Part shown: one piece after another, positions 43,307-52,210 of the stretch
Position numbering within the stretch: the stretch's first letter is position 1
How the letters are laid out: each line of letters opens with the position of its first letter
NCBI GenBank assembly: GCA_964480455.1
Contig: CAYZQI010000003.1
Span: forward strand, 17,674-81,673
DNA: 64,000 nucleotides
Direction: 5' to 3'
DNA from: JAABSX01 sp964480455
GTDB taxonomy: Bacteria; Bacteroidota; Bacteroidia; Cytophagales; Microscillaceae
Made by a program: the position numbers and the translations under genes
The notes under the pieces: generated by a model
What the model saw: the letters and a program-made list of their open reading frames with translations, nothing else
The model's database searches: none
What the model was told of the DNA's origin: nothing

Positions 43307-44218
43307 CTAGGGTGCTTTTTCTTTACATTGCTCTGGCACACTAAAATCTCTGACTTTGAAGGGTAAGAAATATTGATTTATAAGATTATATTCTGTTGTA
43401 AGCCCCTTTTCTTTTTTAGTGTTGTTACTCATTTTTAATTTAATAATCTGCTGGTTTTCAAGCATTGTATTATTTTTTTCTTCTTCTAGGCTTTCAAAAA
43501 TTGCTTTTTGTATGCCTTGTATGATTTCATTTACTCCCGTTACCTCAATATTGAGGGAGCGGATAAGGTCAAGCATCACTTGCATTTTTAGATTTGAAGG
43601 TTGTTTTTCTGTACACCAATAACTTATTATTTGCTCACCTTCCTCTGATTGTTTTTTAGTGCTAATCTTAGTAGCCGATTGTCCATTCACGAGGTCGGCG
43701 GTGCGAGTGATATTCTTTTTTGCATTTCTGGTCATATTGCTGTCGCCATTGATTATAAAGTCAAACTTAGGTTCTCCTCGCTTTCTTTTATCTTTTGCTG
43801 CCTTTGCCCTTGCTTGTGCAAATGTAAGACGGCGATATGTCTTCTTTTTGAGGTCGTAAGTATATCTAAGCGAATCTTTTAAATTAGTAATCACCCCAAA
43901 AGATTGATTGCCTATCATGCCTTTTAGCATCAACCCTCCAAATTTTATTTCAAATTTTTGGTGCAAAAGATTCTTTGCTGCACGGCTTTCTACCAACACA
44001 ACGACACGCCCCGTCTGTGGCATATTGAGTTCAAATTTCTCTTGTAAGAGTGCTTGCTGTTCTTGCTTTTCAAAAGCCAGACTGTCATAGATTACGGCAT
44101 CTTTTATATAGCTCTTCGCTGTTGTTTTAGTATCAGGCTTCACAAAAAAATTGAAATAAACCCAAGCAAATCCAGCCAAAAGAAGCAGAACAATAAAAAA
44201 GAATTGTATTTTTTTCAT
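43307..44218 (-). CDS. Unknown membrane-anchored protein in the ABC efflux operon
   Basis: 303 residues. An N-terminal membrane segment (about 4-25, QFFFIVLLLLAGFAWVYFNF) is followed by a Lys- and Glu-rich extracytoplasmic domain with a few strand patterns (RVVVLVESRAAKNLL). The sequence has no family I can name. Its place between the first permease and the adaptor in the same operon suggests a periplasmic accessory of the transporter. Confidence 0.8.
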   Translation of the reverse strand: MKKIQFFFIVLLLLAGFAWVYFNFFVKPDTKTTAKSYIKDAVIYDSLAFEKQEQQALLQEKFELNMPQTGRVVVLVESRAAKNLLHQKFEIKFGGLMLKGMIGNQSFGVITNLKDSLRYTYDLKKKTYRRLTFAQARAKAAKDKRKRGEPKFDFIINGDSNMTRNAKKNITRTADLVNGQSATKISTKKQSEEGEQIISYWCTEKQPSNLKMQVMLDLIRSLNIEVTGVNEIIQGIQKAIFESLEEEKNNTMLENQQIIKLKMSNNTKKEKGLTTEYNLINQYFLPFKVRDFSVPEQCKEKAP

Positions 44219-44234
44219 GTTTTCAGCAATGTAG

Positions 44235-44350
44235 TAGTCAATTGGTCATTAAGTTATTAGTCATTTGTCATTAATCATTAGGGCAATTAGTCATTGGGTT
44301 ATTGGTCATTGGGTCAATTAGTCATTGGTCAATTGGTCATTGGATATTTA
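44235..44350 (+). repeat. GTCATTGG repeat tract
   Basis: About ten near-copies of the heptad-like motif GTCATTGG, interleaved with ATTAGTCA and GGTCAATT, between the permease gene at 44375 and the protein at 43307. The tract is AT-rich and non-coding. Confidence 0.75.
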
Positions 44351-44374
44351 GCAACAAGCCAACCATAAAACCAT

Positions 44375-45625
44375 TTACTCCGCTTTCAAAGCCACCACAG
44401 GATTTACGCTTGCAGCCTTGAATGCAGGAATCAGACCTGCCAAAGCACCTACAAAAACAAGGAGGGTGAGGGCAGTGATTGCCACGTTCAAATCCACTTC
44501 GGGATTGGCAAAAAACTCATTATTGGCATCAAGTAGATTGAGTAACTGACTAATGCCCTCAATCAAGCCTACTCCAAAAAGTAACCCCAAATAACCTGCC
44601 ACCGCAGTAATCACGATAGACTCTTGCAATACCAAACTAATGATAGACCAAGGTGTAGCACCGAGTGCTTTCCGAACACCGATTTCTTTGGTGCGTTCTT
44701 TTACCACAATGAGCATAATATTGCTCACTCCAATAATGCCCGCCAAGATAGAGCCAATACTCACGAACCAGCTAAAGCCACGCATACCCATAAAAAGTCC
44801 TTGAATTTGGTTAAACTCCTCTTCGACATTGGCAGAACCAAAGGCTTTCAAATCGTCTGGCGACACTTTGTGCCGCTCTGCCAATACTTCTTTGACGCGC
44901 TGCTCCACAAAACTAGAAGCTACCCCTTCTTTGGGTAAGAAAGCGAACCAATAAATGCGATTGCCTTGCTTAAAGGCACGCTGCACCGTAGTATGCGGAA
45001 AATGAATCGTTTTTGCTTGCTCTACTACATCTTCACCACGCCCATTGCCTTTGAAAATTCCTACAATCTTAAAAGGTATTCCATTGGCAAAGATGTACTG
45101 CCCTATGGGGTCTTCGTCTTCTGTAAACAAAATCTTGACTACCTGCTCACCTACTACGGCAACTTTGCGAAACTCCTCAATATCGGTTTGATTGATAAAC
45201 CTTCCCTTGAGAATGGTCATGGGCTGCACCTTGATAAAGTCAGGATAATCGCCATAGGCATTGAAAGAAGATGATTTTGTGCCTCTATTTACCGTAAAGT
45301 TATCCCATACATTGTTGCGTGGACAGATAACTTCTAGTTCTGGAATCGCTCGCCTGAGTGCTGGCACATCTTCATTCACAAAACGAATGAATCTACCTGG
45401 CTGCAATCCCTGATAGGCGATGCTGGTCTTTTGCGACCATACAAATACCGTGTTTTTGGCGATGTCTAATTGGCTCATCACACCATTCTCAAAGCCTTTG
45501 CTTGCACCTAGCATCACTACGAGCATAAAAATACCCCAAGCTACACCTAGTCCTGTGAGTGCAGTACGCAGCTTGTGCTTGCGTATAGTGCTGATGATTT
45601 CGGTCCATTTATCTATGTCAAACAT
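44375..45625 (-). CDS. MacB-like ABC transporter permease
   Basis: 416 residues. The typical MacB/FtsX layout: an N-terminal helix (about 25-45) with LRTALTGLGVAWGIFMLVVM, a large periplasmic MacB-PCD domain, then three C-terminal helices with SIGSILAGIIGVSNIMLIVV, KERTKEIGVRKALGATP and a final AGLIPAFKAASVNPVVALK. It has no ATPase domain of its own. It moves substrates (macrolides, peptides or lipoproteins are examples in the family) with mechanical force rather than forming a channel. It is the second of two related permeases in the operon. Confidence 0.95.
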   Translation of the reverse strand: MFDIDKWTEIISTIRKHKLRTALTGLGVAWGIFMLVVMLGASKGFENGVMSQLDIAKNTVFVWSQKTSIAYQGLQPGRFIRFVNEDVPALRRAIPELEVICPRNNVWDNFTVNRGTKSSSFNAYGDYPDFIKVQPMTILKGRFINQTDIEEFRKVAVVGEQVVKILFTEDEDPIGQYIFANGIPFKIVGIFKGNGRGEDVVEQAKTIHFPHTTVQRAFKQGNRIYWFAFLPKEGVASSFVEQRVKEVLAERHKVSPDDLKAFGSANVEEEFNQIQGLFMGMRGFSWFVSIGSILAGIIGVSNIMLIVVKERTKEIGVRKALGATPWSIISLVLQESIVITAVAGYLGLLFGVGLIEGISQLLNLLDANNEFFANPEVDLNVAITALTLLVFVGALAGLIPAFKAASVNPVVALKAE

Positions 45626-45734
45626 ATATTTTTTTAATGGTTAATGGTCAGTTTTCAATGGTTAGTGTTTTTTAGCTCGTCATTGGGCATCATAAAAAGC
45701 AATTCAATCCTTCAGTTCTTCAACCTTTCAGTAC

Positions 45735-45965
45735 TCACAATTGACGAGTAAATTTTCTCAATCGCTGAATTCTAATGGGTTTAGTTTCATCAATCTTTTC
45801 TAAATTGCGTAGATTATCAGGGTTAGCATGCCAAATATCCCACATATCTGCACTTAGTTTTTCAAGGAAAGCAATCCGCTCGGTATCAGTCAAACTTTGG
45901 CAGTGGGCAAGGTAATTTGCCTCTTTCAATTCGCTATCTATTTTTCTCAGTCTGATTACCTTCAT
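45735..45965 (-). CDS. Small unknown protein between the two permeases
   Basis: 76 residues, starting MKVIRLRKIDSELKEANYLA, with SLTDTERIAFLEKLSADMWD in the middle and a basic C-terminus (RIQRLRKFTRQL). The pattern resembles the short proteins that precede nucleotidyltransferase-type toxin genes in Bacteroidota, but no such gene is here. It may be a remnant of a toxin-antitoxin pair that inserted in the operon. Confidence 0.6.
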   Translation of the reverse strand: MKVIRLRKIDSELKEANYLAHCQSLTDTERIAFLEKLSADMWDIWHANPDNLRNLEKIDETKPIRIQRLRKFTRQL

Positions 45966-46227
45966 TTTTTTTCTTCTTCTTTTGAGTTTTTATCTTTTAA
46001 GTGTTGAATCATACTATCATACAAAATAAAAACCACATAGAATCATAGTGCACATAGAGGGATTTGATGGGACTCTGAGCGCAAATTTTATAAAAATCAA
46101 ATAAACTGCCCTTCTTGTCAATCCTGAAACCCTGTCTAATCAATTTTTGTATAGTAGTATGGTGTTAAATTTAACTGTTACCTTTCACAAAAATATTCAC
46201 ATTTCACACCTCGCACCTCACAATTAA

Positions 46228-47481
46228 TCAATCCGCCCTCAATGCCTCAATTGGTTTTACATTGGCAGCCTTGATGGCAGGTACGAGCCCCGCCAAAGCC
46301 CCTGCAATCACCAAAATAATGATGGCAGCAAAAGCTACTTCCAAATCTACTTCGGGTTTATAAAAGTAAGGTAATTTCTCACCTCCAGCTTCTATCAAGT
46401 CTATTCCCATACGCATTAGTTCTAGCAAGCCTGCGGCGGTGAGCAAACCCAAATAGCCCGAAATAGAAGTAATAAAAACAGACTCTTGAATCACCAAGCT
46501 AATAATAGAAAAAGGGGTAGCACCGAGTGCTTTTCTTACACCTATTTCTTTTGTACGCTCTTTAATGATGATGAGCATAATATTGCTAACACCTACAATG
46601 CCCGCAATCAGGGTCATAATGCCCACTACCCAGACGAACATAGCAATACCCCAAAAGACATTCATAATGCGTTGGAAGTTTTCTTCATTGTTGTTGATGC
46701 CAATGGCTTGCTCATCTTTTACATCAATGCGGTGTTTTTTGGCAAGTACTTCACGGAGTTTGGTCTCGATGGCTTTGGTATCCGCTCCTTCTTTGGCACT
46801 GATAACCATATTTTGCACACGATTTTGCTGCCCAAATACATTTTGCAAGGTAGAGAAAGGGATATAAACCCGTTCTTCGTTGCGCCCATTGTTTTGAGTA
46901 TTGTTAAAAATGCCCACCACCTGAAAATATACGCCCTTGACTTCAATGTACTCGCCAATAGCAGTAGTGTCTTTTCCAAAAAGCACATCTTTGACTTTTT
47001 CGCCAATGATGGCAACTTTGCGCTGCTCTAGGTTGTCTAGCTCATTGAGCATACGTCCTGAATGGAAGGTTTCGTCATTTACTTTAAGATAATCGCCCGT
47101 TGTGCCATAGACCCTGTAAGCACCTGTACTATTTTTATAATTGACGGTATATTCGCCCCACATACCATTGCGAGGAGCTACCACATCTAGCTCTGGGATT
47201 TCTCGCGCTGCCAATATGAGGTCTGCATTGTCATATTGGATTCTACGCCCTGGCTTTAAGCCATAAGCTGGAATGGTGGTTTTATCAGCCCATACCCAGA
47301 GCGTATTGACGGCTTGGTCGCCAAATTGCCTTCTTACGCCGTTTTCTAAGCCTTTGCCTGCCCCAAGTAGGGTAACAAGCATAAAAATCCCCCAAAATAC
47401 TCCGAAGGCGGTCAGCACAGTACGCAGTTTGTTTTTGCGCATCGTGTGGAAGATTTCTTGCCATTTATCTAAGTCAAACAT
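46228..47481 (-). CDS. MacB-like ABC transporter permease
   Basis: 417 residues, clearly a paralogue of the permease at 44375: it starts MFDLDKWQEIFHTMRKNKLR, has the conserved IGVRKALGATPFSI segment and ends AGLVPAIKAANVKPIEALRAD. The two may form a heterodimer over the single ATPase. It lies downstream of the ATPase gene in the operon. Confidence 0.95.
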   Translation of the reverse strand: MFDLDKWQEIFHTMRKNKLRTVLTAFGVFWGIFMLVTLLGAGKGLENGVRRQFGDQAVNTLWVWADKTTIPAYGLKPGRRIQYDNADLILAAREIPELDVVAPRNGMWGEYTVNYKNSTGAYRVYGTTGDYLKVNDETFHSGRMLNELDNLEQRKVAIIGEKVKDVLFGKDTTAIGEYIEVKGVYFQVVGIFNNTQNNGRNEERVYIPFSTLQNVFGQQNRVQNMVISAKEGADTKAIETKLREVLAKKHRIDVKDEQAIGINNNEENFQRIMNVFWGIAMFVWVVGIMTLIAGIVGVSNIMLIIIKERTKEIGVRKALGATPFSIISLVIQESVFITSISGYLGLLTAAGLLELMRMGIDLIEAGGEKLPYFYKPEVDLEVAFAAIIILVIAGALAGLVPAIKAANVKPIEALRAD

Positions 47482-47579
47482 ATTTTAAACTCTCTATCCC
47501 ACAAAGGGGGAATTTTAAATGGTGAATGGTTTTTGATTATCGTTGAATTTCCTAATTCCTAATTCACTAAGGACTGTTT

Positions 47580-47655
47580 TTAGTCATTGGTCATTGGGTC
47601 ATTAGGACTTGCTTCTCCTAATTTTTAATCCACTAATGACTATTTTTGGTCATTA
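47580..47655 (+). repeat. GTCATTGG repeat tract
   Basis: Copies of TAGTCATTGGTCATTGGG and of CCTAATTTTTAATCCACTAA lie in the gap between the ATPase stop and the permease start. Similar tracts occur at 43251 and 44235. Confidence 0.65.
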
Positions 47656-47694
47656 TAAAAACTTCTACGCCTTTATCTCCACACCAGCAATTCA

Positions 47695-48408
47695 CTACCT
47701 AAGCTTCACAGAGATATTCTCTTCTTGTACTAGAGGAGCAGTATCATCTACAATCAAACCATCTTTGAGCCTGATGATGCGCTGCGCTTGGTCAGCTACT
47801 TCTTGCTCGTGGGTAACAATCACAATGGTAATGCCTTGCTTATGAATGTCTTGCAAAAGCTGCATTACTTCGTGCGAGGTGGTAGAGTCCAATGCACCTG
47901 TAGGCTCATCAGCTAAAATTACTTTGGGTTGAGAAATGAGTGCACGCGCTAGAGCCACGCGCTGCTTCTGTCCTCCTGAAAGCTCATTGGGGGCGTGTTC
48001 TGCCCAATCTCTCAGCCCTACTTTGTCTAGGTATTCAAGGGCAAGGGCATTGCGCTTGCGGCGAGACACTTTTTGATAATAGAGTGGCAGGGCTACATTT
48101 TCCATAGCATTTTTGAAAGACAAAAGGTTGAAAGACTGAAATACAAAGCCAATAAAGCGATTGCGGTAGTAAGCCGCTTTCTTGGCACTTAGGTTTTTGA
48201 TGGTGGCATTGTTGAGGGTATAAGTGCCTGAATCGTAGTCATCTAAGATGCCTAAAATATTGAGCAAGGTGGACTTTCCCGAGCCTGATGAGCCCATAAT
48301 AGACACTAGCTCGCCTTCGTGAATGTCTAACTCAAGCCCTTTGAGGACGTGCAGTTTGCTTTTTTGCCCAATAGAATAGTACTTATTAATGCCTTTCAAA
48401 TGAATCAT
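47695..48408 (-). CDS. MacB/LolD-type ABC transporter ATPase
   Basis: 237 residues. Walker A is GSSGSGKST near residue 39, the Q-loop FQSFNLLSFKNAMENVALPL follows, the signature is LSGGQKQRVALARAL, and Walker B is VILADEPTGALDS. It belongs to the lipoprotein-release/macrolide type. First gene of the operon ATPase - permease - small protein - permease - unknown - adaptor. Confidence 0.97.
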   Translation of the reverse strand: MIHLKGINKYYSIGQKSKLHVLKGLELDIHEGELVSIMGSSGSGKSTLLNILGILDDYDSGTYTLNNATIKNLSAKKAAYYRNRFIGFVFQSFNLLSFKNAMENVALPLYYQKVSRRKRNALALEYLDKVGLRDWAEHAPNELSGGQKQRVALARALISQPKVILADEPTGALDSTTSHEVMQLLQDIHKQGITIVIVTHEQEVADQAQRIIRLKDGLIVDDTAPLVQEENISVKLR

Positions 48409-48434
48409 AAAAGTATGGTTATATGGTTTTGATG

Positions 48435-48465
48435 CAAAGTTAAGGTATTACATAGTAATTTGCAA
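48435..48465 (-). promoter_or_regulatory. Promoter of the ABC efflux operon
   Basis: On the minus strand TTG (48463-48465) is followed after 20 bases by TAACTTTG (48435-48442), about 27 bases before the ATPase start codon. Confidence 0.7.
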
Positions 48466-48594
48466 TACAAGGTACTATATTTCTTTAATTTTATTTGCAT
48501 TTTTTTTAACAGACAAGTGATAATACGCTTAGGTTGCTTCAAAAAAAAGTAATTGAGGTACTTAACAAATATTTAGGATTCGTATTAAAACAAA

Positions 48595-50067
48595 CTAGAT
48601 TTTGTCTATGTCTAAGCCAGCCATGTTGATAGGGATATTGAGTTTAAAAAATTCTTTCAATATGGTCTTTACCTCCTGCCTATTCTTACCCTGCTTGTAG
48701 ATTTTAAGTGTAAAAACGGTACTTTCTATGCCCCAGCTATTCTGATAGGTTACTTTGAGTCTTTTGCCATTGCCCCAAGTAGTACGCTCCAAGATGGCCG
48801 AAATCCTGCTTAACTTGTATTTTCTAGTAAATTTTAAGCCCAGTAAAGTATGATGTTTTACAATTAATTTCTGCTCTTTAAGGTCGATTTTTAAATTAAA
48901 CCTTGAAAGGTTGTTGAACATCAGCAAACCCATCGCAGCAAAATAAGTCCACATTCCGAAATATAGCATACTTGACAAGCCTAGAACTCCTATTAGAAAA
49001 GGAGCCATCATTCCATTTGTAGTGGCTGCATAAGTCAATGGAGAAGACCTATCAAACAAAAAATCGTCAGGATTTTGAAGTGCTGCCACACGGGTTTTGC
49101 TCAAAGGATTTTTATACTCCCTCAGCGCAAGGGTTTTGATTTGCAATGCCGCTGCCCACGCTTGGGCATCGGGGCGATATTCGGGCTGAGTCAAGAAAGT
49201 AGCCAGACTTTTAGTGAATAAATCTTGCCACGCTTGGGGCAGGCTTTTAAAATTATGATGCGGGGCAGGGATTACCTCTATTTTGTCGCTATGCTGCCCA
49301 AAGGGAAACAAGCCATATTTCATTTTATCGGCAAGGGTAGCAAGCCTTCTCAAATCGCCTTTGCCCGTAACCGAAAAGGGGTGCAAGCCTAGCAGTAATT
49401 TATACAAAATCACAGACAGGGAGAAATAAGTCCAAGCAGGGCTTAAAACTTCTCCTTCTTTGAAGATTTCTCTTTCGGGAGGACTGTACTCTTGACTAAT
49501 TTTTTCGGCTGGGAAAAGTACTTTGCCTTGATGTTGGATTTGCAAACTGTCTAAATCTATCACAGAGATTTTTCCTTGCAAATTGACTTTGATGTTTTCG
49601 GGCTTGAGGTCAGTGAAAATATACTCCTCCTGCTGATAAAATTCGGCAAAAGCTAAAGCGAGGTGATGGGCTATTTTTTGGTAGTTTCGTAAGTTTTCGG
49701 GCTTATCGCGTCTGTATTGCGCTACCCAATCATCGCTAAGTTTATTAGAAACTGTAAGGCTGGTAAGCACAGTAAGGTCATATTCGCCCCTTGCTTTGGG
49801 CATCAAGTAGCCCACAAATTCGCCATCTTCATAAAGCAAATATTCAGGAAAAATAAAGCTAAGTTTATCTTTCAGTAACAGTGGATTACTTATTAAATAA
49901 TTGATTTTCAGAGCTCTTTCAGGTTTTCGCTCCGTTTGGTGGTAGATTTTGGCGACATAGCCTTGGTAGTGGGAAGGTTTCTCTACGGCAAATACAGTTC
50001 CTTCGCCTCCTGTGCCGAGTGGTGCAGCTTGGAGTTGTATTTTTTCTTGGGTAGAGAGGTGGTACAT
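48595..50067 (-). CDS. Membrane-bound protein kinase-like protein
   Basis: About 490 residues from the second Met (MYHLSTQEKIQLQA, 50067). The N-terminal domain has the shape of a Ser/Thr kinase: glycine loop GTGGEGTVFAVEK, VAKIYH (Lys), an active-site loop FTDLKPENIKV with D and N present but the usual HR replaced by FT, and VIDLDSLQI where DFG is DLD. The C-terminal part has two close hydrophobic helices (about 350-390). This resembles the YegI/PglW-like membrane kinase-like proteins in Bacteroidota. Activity is possible because the catalytic Asp is retained. A substrate is not evident. Confidence 0.85.
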   Translation of the reverse strand: MYHLSTQEKIQLQAAPLGTGGEGTVFAVEKPSHYQGYVAKIYHQTERKPERALKINYLISNPLLLKDKLSFIFPEYLLYEDGEFVGYLMPKARGEYDLTVLTSLTVSNKLSDDWVAQYRRDKPENLRNYQKIAHHLALAFAEFYQQEEYIFTDLKPENIKVNLQGKISVIDLDSLQIQHQGKVLFPAEKISQEYSPPEREIFKEGEVLSPAWTYFSLSVILYKLLLGLHPFSVTGKGDLRRLATLADKMKYGLFPFGQHSDKIEVIPAPHHNFKSLPQAWQDLFTKSLATFLTQPEYRPDAQAWAAALQIKTLALREYKNPLSKTRVAALQNPDDFLFDRSSPLTYAATTNGMMAPFLIGVLGLSSMLYFGMWTYFAAMGLLMFNNLSRFNLKIDLKEQKLIVKHHTLLGLKFTRKYKLSRISAILERTTWGNGKRLKVTYQNSWGIESTVFTLKIYKQGKNRQEVKTILKEFFKLNIPINMAGLDIDKI

Positions 50068-50279
50068 AGTGTTTATCATTAATTGATGAATAGTGGCTTA
50101 ATGAAAGCTTTTTAAGTTCGTATTTCACTTCTTTCTCAAACAAAAATAAATCTTTTATTTTTAAAAGTAATAATTAGTTGCAAAGGTTTACCAGATTTTA
50201 AAACCTCAGGGAGTAGTGATTTTAACAAAATTTGCCGCTATTTTGCAGTAAGGCTTTCATTTTTTATCAAAAAACGATT

Positions 50280-50714
50280 ATGCAATACACAGAGAAATTC
50301 AGTTTTCATCATACTTTACGGGTGAGGTGGGCAGAGGTCGACCCGCAGGCAATTGTATTCAATGGTCATTACTTGACCTACCTTGATGTAGCGATTACAG
50401 AATACTATCGCAATATTGGTATCACCTTTCCAGAAGGAATCACTCAGTATGGCTGTGATATGTTTGTAAAAAAGACTACCATTGAGTACCATGCCCCTGC
50501 GCGCTATGATGATGTACTGAATATCTACACCCGTTGTGCCAAGTTGGGCAATAGCAGTTTACGGTTTTTATGGGAAATCAGAAGAAGTGATGAATTATTG
50601 GTAAGCGGTGAAACCATCTCTGTCAATACAGATATGCACACACGCCAACCTATGCGTGTTCCAGAGCCGCTCCGTGCTTTAATTAGAAATTTTGAGAAAT
50701 ATATCGAGGAGTAA
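50280..50714 (+). CDS. Acyl-CoA thioesterase (4-hydroxybenzoyl-CoA thioesterase fold)
   Basis: 144 residues from the ATG at 50280; upstream frame to 50232 is unlikely to be translated. The hotdog fold is shown by RVRWAEVDPQAIVFNGHYLT, where the Asp in EVDPQ is the conserved catalytic residue of the YbgC/4HBT group. It hydrolyses short or medium acyl-CoAs. It is a single gene. Confidence 0.93.
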   Translation: MQYTEKFSFHHTLRVRWAEVDPQAIVFNGHYLTYLDVAITEYYRNIGITFPEGITQYGCDMFVKKTTIEYHAPARYDDVLNIYTRCAKLGNSSLRFLWEIRRSDELLVSGETISVNTDMHTRQPMRVPEPLRALIRNFEKYIEE

Positions 50715-50912
50715 TAGAAATGTATTGTTTGATTTTTGACTCTATCTTAGTTTGTGTTTCACAAACCACAGAATTAAATGTGCGTTTTGTATTGTTGCCA
50801 TTTTGGAAAAATCCGTTGTATGGCGTAGCCTGCCTTTGATACATCTTTAGATTCTTTCAGAATGAAAGTATCTGAAGTTGTGCAAAAGGTAGCTGTTGTA
50901 TAGTCTGCTTTG

Positions 50913-52175
50913 CTACCTATCTACCTCCCCAAGCACAAAATCAATAGAACCCACAATGGCGATTAAGTCGGCTATCATACCGCCTCTGCTAATCTCGGGC
51001 AGTACTGAAAGATTACAAAAACTACAAGCGCGAGCCTTGCACCGTACAGGTACATCGCTGCGACCATCGGTACGGAAGAAAAAACCCAGTTCACCCTTTG
51101 GGTTTTCAGCACGAATATAAAAGTCCATCGCTTTAGGACGTATTTTTTTGGGTACAAGTGCTTGTGGGTCAAAATCACGTGTACGCTGTTGGTCGCTTGT
51201 GAGCCTTTCAAGGCATTGCTCTATGATACGTACAGATTCATAGCACTCTTGCAGACGCACCCAAGTTCTGTCCCAACAATCACCCAAGGAGCCCATCTCG
51301 CCTGTCCCGATAGGAATATCGAACTCTAGCTCAGGATACACTGAATAGGCATCTACCCTTCTAAGGTCGTACTTCAAGCCTGAGGCTCTGAGCATAGGTC
51401 CTGAGACGCCATAGTTGATGGCTAAATCCAAAGGCAATACACCTACATTGGCAGTACGCTGCACAAATATTTTATTTTCAATCAGTAGTTCTTGGGTTTC
51501 TAAGAGCTTGGGCTTGAGGTATTGAGCAAATTCTTGGCAGCGTTCTTCAAAACCTACAGGCAGGTCGTAAAACAACCCTCCTATCCAAATGTAGTTATAC
51601 AACATTCTTGCACCCGAAGCCCACTCTAGCAAGCGTAAGATATGCTCACGGTCGCGCATCATCCATAGAAAAGGCGTAAATGCGCCAATGTCCACACCAT
51701 ACGTACCTAATGCCACAAAATGTGATGCCAAGCGATTTAGCTCCGCTACCAATACCCTGATAAACTCCACCCTTTTGGGAATTTGCTCACTGATGCCCAG
51801 CATTTTTTCTACACCCATCGCAAAGGCATGCTCAGAATTCATAGCTGCTACGTAATCCATTCTGTCCACATAAGGAATAATTTGATTGAACGGCATACTC
51901 TCAGCGTGCTTCTCAAAACATCTATGCAAATAGCCCAGATGCGGCACTACATCTACTACCATTTCGCCATTTGTAACTACTTCTAGCCGCAAAACACCAT
52001 GGGTAGAAGGGTGCTGCGGCCCCAAACTCAAAATCATTTCTTCTGATTTGAGGTCTTCGGAGCGGTACTTATTAGGTTCAGACTTGAGTAAATTGTCTTT
52101 CTCAAAAATGTACTGTATCTCTTTTGGCTCAGTGCGTTGGTCTTCGTTGGGTATGTTGATGGAATTACTTTGCAT
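50913..52175 (-). CDS. nuoD: NADH-quinone oxidoreductase subunit D
   Basis: 420 residues, a subunit of the peripheral arm of complex I that lines the quinone cavity. The LGPQHPSTHGVLRLEVVTNG motif, with its conserved His, and the C-terminal YLYGARLALVVF-like stretch replaced in this frame by KARACSFCNLSVLPEIS are typical. It has an N-terminal extension of about 45 residues that is rich in Glu, Asp and Lys. It lies 35 bases after nuoI, without nuoA, B, C, H or others, so the complex I genes are split in this genome. Confidence 0.96.
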   Translation of the reverse strand: MQSNSINIPNEDQRTEPKEIQYIFEKDNLLKSEPNKYRSEDLKSEEMILSLGPQHPSTHGVLRLEVVTNGEMVVDVVPHLGYLHRCFEKHAESMPFNQIIPYVDRMDYVAAMNSEHAFAMGVEKMLGISEQIPKRVEFIRVLVAELNRLASHFVALGTYGVDIGAFTPFLWMMRDREHILRLLEWASGARMLYNYIWIGGLFYDLPVGFEERCQEFAQYLKPKLLETQELLIENKIFVQRTANVGVLPLDLAINYGVSGPMLRASGLKYDLRRVDAYSVYPELEFDIPIGTGEMGSLGDCWDRTWVRLQECYESVRIIEQCLERLTSDQQRTRDFDPQALVPKKIRPKAMDFYIRAENPKGELGFFFRTDGRSDVPVRCKARACSFCNLSVLPEISRGGMIADLIAIVGSIDFVLGEVDR

Positions 52176-52210
52176 ATTTTGAATTTTTTGTGAGATGAAA
52201 TCAAAGTTGA

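Noticed and set aside
43245..47655. GTCATTGG tracts as a CRISPR or iteron origin
   Set aside because: The repeats are irregular, short and overlapping, with no constant spacing and no replication gene nearby.
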